Assembly (NCBI GenBank): GCA_000494145.1 | Contig: AWOE01000098.1 | Span: forward strand, 1-5,871 | Source of the DNA: Candidatus Calditenuaceae archaeon JGI OTU-1 | Lineage (GTDB): Archaea > Thermoproteota > Nitrososphaeria_A > Caldarchaeales > Calditenuaceae | Length of the DNA stretch: 5,871 nt | Direction: 5' to 3' | Shown here: positions 4,150-5,871 of the stretch, in pieces | Layout: each line of letters starts with the position of its first letter | Position numbering within the stretch: the stretch's first letter is position 1 | The notes under the pieces: model-generated | The model's database searches: none | What the model was told of the DNA's origin: nothing | Seen by the model: the letters and a program-made list of their open reading frames with translations, nothing else | Made by a program: the position numbers and the translations under genes

Positions 4150-5871
4150 TCAGGCCACGATCTCAGGCTTCAGGGACGACATCACCGACTTTACCTCCTC
4201 CTCGAGACCGAGCAGCTGCTCCGCGTCCTCGTTGGGCACCTCTGCCTTGACCCTCATCAGCTTGGCTATGATCGGAAGCTGCCTTATCCTGGCCAGCGGA
4301 ACGCCCCTCGAGAGCGCCTCCTCCGCGAGCTTGTGGAAGGTGACGAAGAGCCTCAGCATCAGGTACTGCTTCCTCGTGCTGCAATACGAGTCGATCTGGT
4401 CGAAGGCGCTCTGCTGGAGGAATCCCTCCCTGATCATCCTCCCCACGTCGAGTATCAGCTTCTCCTCGTCGGCCAGCGACTCGGGTCCCAGGAGCCTGAC
4501 CAGCTCCAGCAGCTCCTCCTCCCTCCTCAGCAACCTGTAGATGTAGGACCTCAGCTCGTACCAGTCGGGCGCGACTTTAGAGGACCACCAGCTCCTGACG
4601 GTCTCGACGTAGCCGGAGTAGCTCATCATCCAGTTGATCGCCGGATAGTGCCTGGTGTAGGCGAGGTTCGGGTCGAGGGCCCAGAAGGTCCTGACGAACC
4701 TGAGCGTGTGGGTGGTGACGGGCTCCGTGAAGTCTCCGCCTGGCGGCGAGACGGCACCGACTATGGTCAGGCTCCCCACCCTCTCGGGCTTCCCGATGAC
4801 CTCCACCCTGCCTGCGCGCTCGTAGAACTCGGCGAGCCTGCTGGCCAGGTAGCTCGGGTACCCCTCCTCCGCCGGCATCTCCTCGAGCCTGCCGCTGATC
4901 TCCCTGAGGGCCTCCGCCCACCTGCTGGTCGAGTCGGCCACGAGCAGGACGTCGTAACCCATGTCCCGGTAGAACTCGGCGATCGCTGCGCCCGTGTAGA
5001 TGCTGGCCTCCCTCGCGGCGACTGGCATGTTGCTGGTGTTGGCGATGAGAACCGTCCTCTCCATCAGGGGCCTGCCGGTGTAGGGGTCTGTCAGGTGCGG
5101 GAACTCCGTCAGGACCTCGGCCTCCTCGTTCCCCCTCTCTCCGCAACCGATGTGGAGGATCACCTTCGCGTCGCTCCACTTCGCGAGCTGGTGCAGCGTG
5201 ACCGTCTTGCCGGTCCCGAAGGCCCCAGGTATGCAACCGGTCCCTCCCTTCGCCATGGGGAAGAGCGTGTCTAGGACCCTCTGACCCGTTATCAGCGGCA
5301 CCTCCGGGTCGAGCCTCCTCTTTATCGGCCTCGGTACCCTGACGGGCCAGCGGTGAGCCATCCTCACCTCGTACCTCCCGTCCTTCGTCTCGACGGTTGC
5401 GATCACGTCGTTGACCGTGTAGTCGCCCTCCGGCTCCACATCGACTATCGTGCCGGGCTTCCCGTCCGGAGGTATCATGATCTTGGTCGTGATCAGAGGC
5501 GTCTCTTGGACCTCGCCGATTATCGTGCCGGGCTCTACCTCCTCGCCCTTCTTGACCGTGGGGACGAAGTGCCACTTCCTGTCCTCCGGTATGGGTGGGA
5601 CCGTGACGCCCCTCTTGACGAAGGGGCCGACCCGCTCCGCTATCTTGTCGAGAGGCCTCTGGACGCCGTCGTAGACGCTTCCTATCATCCCTGGACCGAG
5701 CGTGACCGAGAGCGGGAGGCCTGTGCCGACTACCGGCTCTCCCGGCGAGAGGCCGGAGGTGTTCTCGTAGACCTGAACGAAGGCGACGTCGCCCGTGAGC
5801 TTGATGACCTCCCCGACGAGCCCGTCCTTCCCGACCCTGACGACCTCGTACATCCGCGCTCCCATCATCCC
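4150..5871 (-). CDS. atpA: A-type ATP synthase catalytic subunit A, N-terminus cut by window
   Basis: Subunit A carries the nucleotide-hydrolysing or -synthesising site of the A1 head of the membrane-bound archaeal A1AO ATP synthase. Counting from ATG 5868 there are 572 residues. Seen: the N-terminal barrel (MYEVVRVG, 6-13), the subunit-A-specific non-homologous region (about 98-175), LITGQRVLDTLFP (192-204), the P-loop GAFGTGKT (215-222), the catalytic-Glu motif GCGERGNE (241-248), Walker B VLLVADSTSRW (307-317), SGRLEEMPAEEGYPSYLASR (325-344), GAVSPPGGD (371-379) and a helical C-terminal domain (about 430-572). The reading frame stays open to the edge as GMMGARMYEVV, matching the internal GMKGAKMYEVV of the Pyrococcus subunit, whose P-loop lies 19 residues further on. 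About 19 N-terminal residues are therefore outside the window and 5868 is not the true start. No intein is present. The P-loop has Ala and Thr where archaeal subunits usually have Pro and Ser. No B subunit gene follows. Confidence 0.97.
   Translation of the reverse strand, partial: GMMGARMYEVVRVGKDGLVGEVIKLTGDVAFVQVYENTSGLSPGEPVVGTGLPLSVTLGPGMIGSVYDGVQRPLDKIAERVGPFVKRGVTVPPIPEDRKWHFVPTVKKGEEVEPGTIIGEVQETPLITTKIMIPPDGKPGTIVDVEPEGDYTVNDVIATVETKDGRYEVRMAHRWPVRVPRPIKRRLDPEVPLITGQRVLDTLFPMAKGGTGCIPGAFGTGKTVTLHQLAKWSDAKVILHIGCGERGNEEAEVLTEFPHLTDPYTGRPLMERTVLIANTSNMPVAAREASIYTGAAIAEFYRDMGYDVLLVADSTSRWAEALREISGRLEEMPAEEGYPSYLASRLAEFYERAGRVEVIGKPERVGSLTIVGAVSPPGGDFTEPVTTHTLRFVRTFWALDPNLAYTRHYPAINWMMSYSGYVETVRSWWSSKVAPDWYELRSYIYRLLRREEELLELVRLLGPESLADEEKLILDVGRMIREGFLQQSAFDQIDSYCSTRKQYLMLRLFVTFHKLAEEALSRGVPLARIRQLPIIAKLMRVKAEVPNEDAEQLLGLEEEVKSVMSSLKPEIVA

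Noticed and set aside
4140..4152. Palindrome AGGGCCCT between the convergent stops of SAM hydrolase and atpA as a shared terminator
   Set aside because: The TGA/TCA flanks are mirror images simply because the two stops face each other. The core is only 8 bp with no loop and no T-tract on either side, so it is not a supported terminator.
5203..5226. Possible intein at the ATP synthase P-loop, a common insertion point in archaeal subunit A
   Set aside because: The protein runs straight through the P-loop without extra sequence.
4333..5274. Plus-strand 313-codon frame opposite ATP synthase subunit A
   Set aside because: Antisense shadow of a strongly conserved gene; the product is Pro-, Leu-, Arg- and Gly-rich without motifs.
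5853..5868. ATG 5868 (or 5865, 5853) as the true start of ATP synthase subunit A
   Set aside because: The frame is open to the edge, and the segment GMMGARMYEVV matches residues about 19-29 of homologues, with the P-loop exactly 19 residues early. The gene continues beyond the window.

Overview
The window is GC-rich archaeal DNA with six genes packed almost end to end and no RNA gene, mobile element, CRISPR array or intein that I can see. The archaeal signs are ribosomal protein eS1 (S3Ae), an A-type ATP synthase catalytic subunit, a DUF2095 protein (an archaeal family), TATA-like boxes about 25-30 bp ahead of start codons, and Arg coded mostly by AGG. The lineage cannot be fixed from this stretch. 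A thermophilic member of the TACK group is only a guess.

Layout from left to right: (1) minus strand, 1-1477, the large subunit of a coenzyme-B12-dependent acyl-CoA mutase, cut at its C-terminus by the window edge; (2) a 121-bp divergent intergenic region with a promoter for each side; (3) plus strand, 1599-2282, an unrecognised 227-residue protein, then 2331-2948, ribosomal protein eS1; (4) minus strand, 2945-3283, a DUF2095 protein whose stop codon overlaps that of eS1; (5) plus strand, 3306-4142, a DUF62-type S-adenosylmethionine hydrolase, divergent from DUF2095 across only 22 bp; (6) minus strand, 4150-5871, the A-type ATP synthase subunit A, cut at its N-terminus by the right edge and converging on the SAM hydrolase with a 7-bp gap. 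The strand changes four times among six genes, so apart from the unknown gene plus eS1 nothing in view looks like an operon.

The genes are mostly housekeeping (translation, energy, cofactor and acyl-CoA metabolism) and do not form one pathway. I see no convincing new multi-gene system. The most useful observation is that the mutase, which would routinely be called methylmalonyl-CoA mutase, carries Phe and Gln where that enzyme needs Tyr89 and Arg207. This is the isobutyryl-CoA mutase pattern. Next are a natural Pro-to-Ala and Ser-to-Thr change in the ATP synthase P-loop, the absence of an ATP synthase B gene after subunit A, the orphan protein before eS1, and two compact promoter regions.
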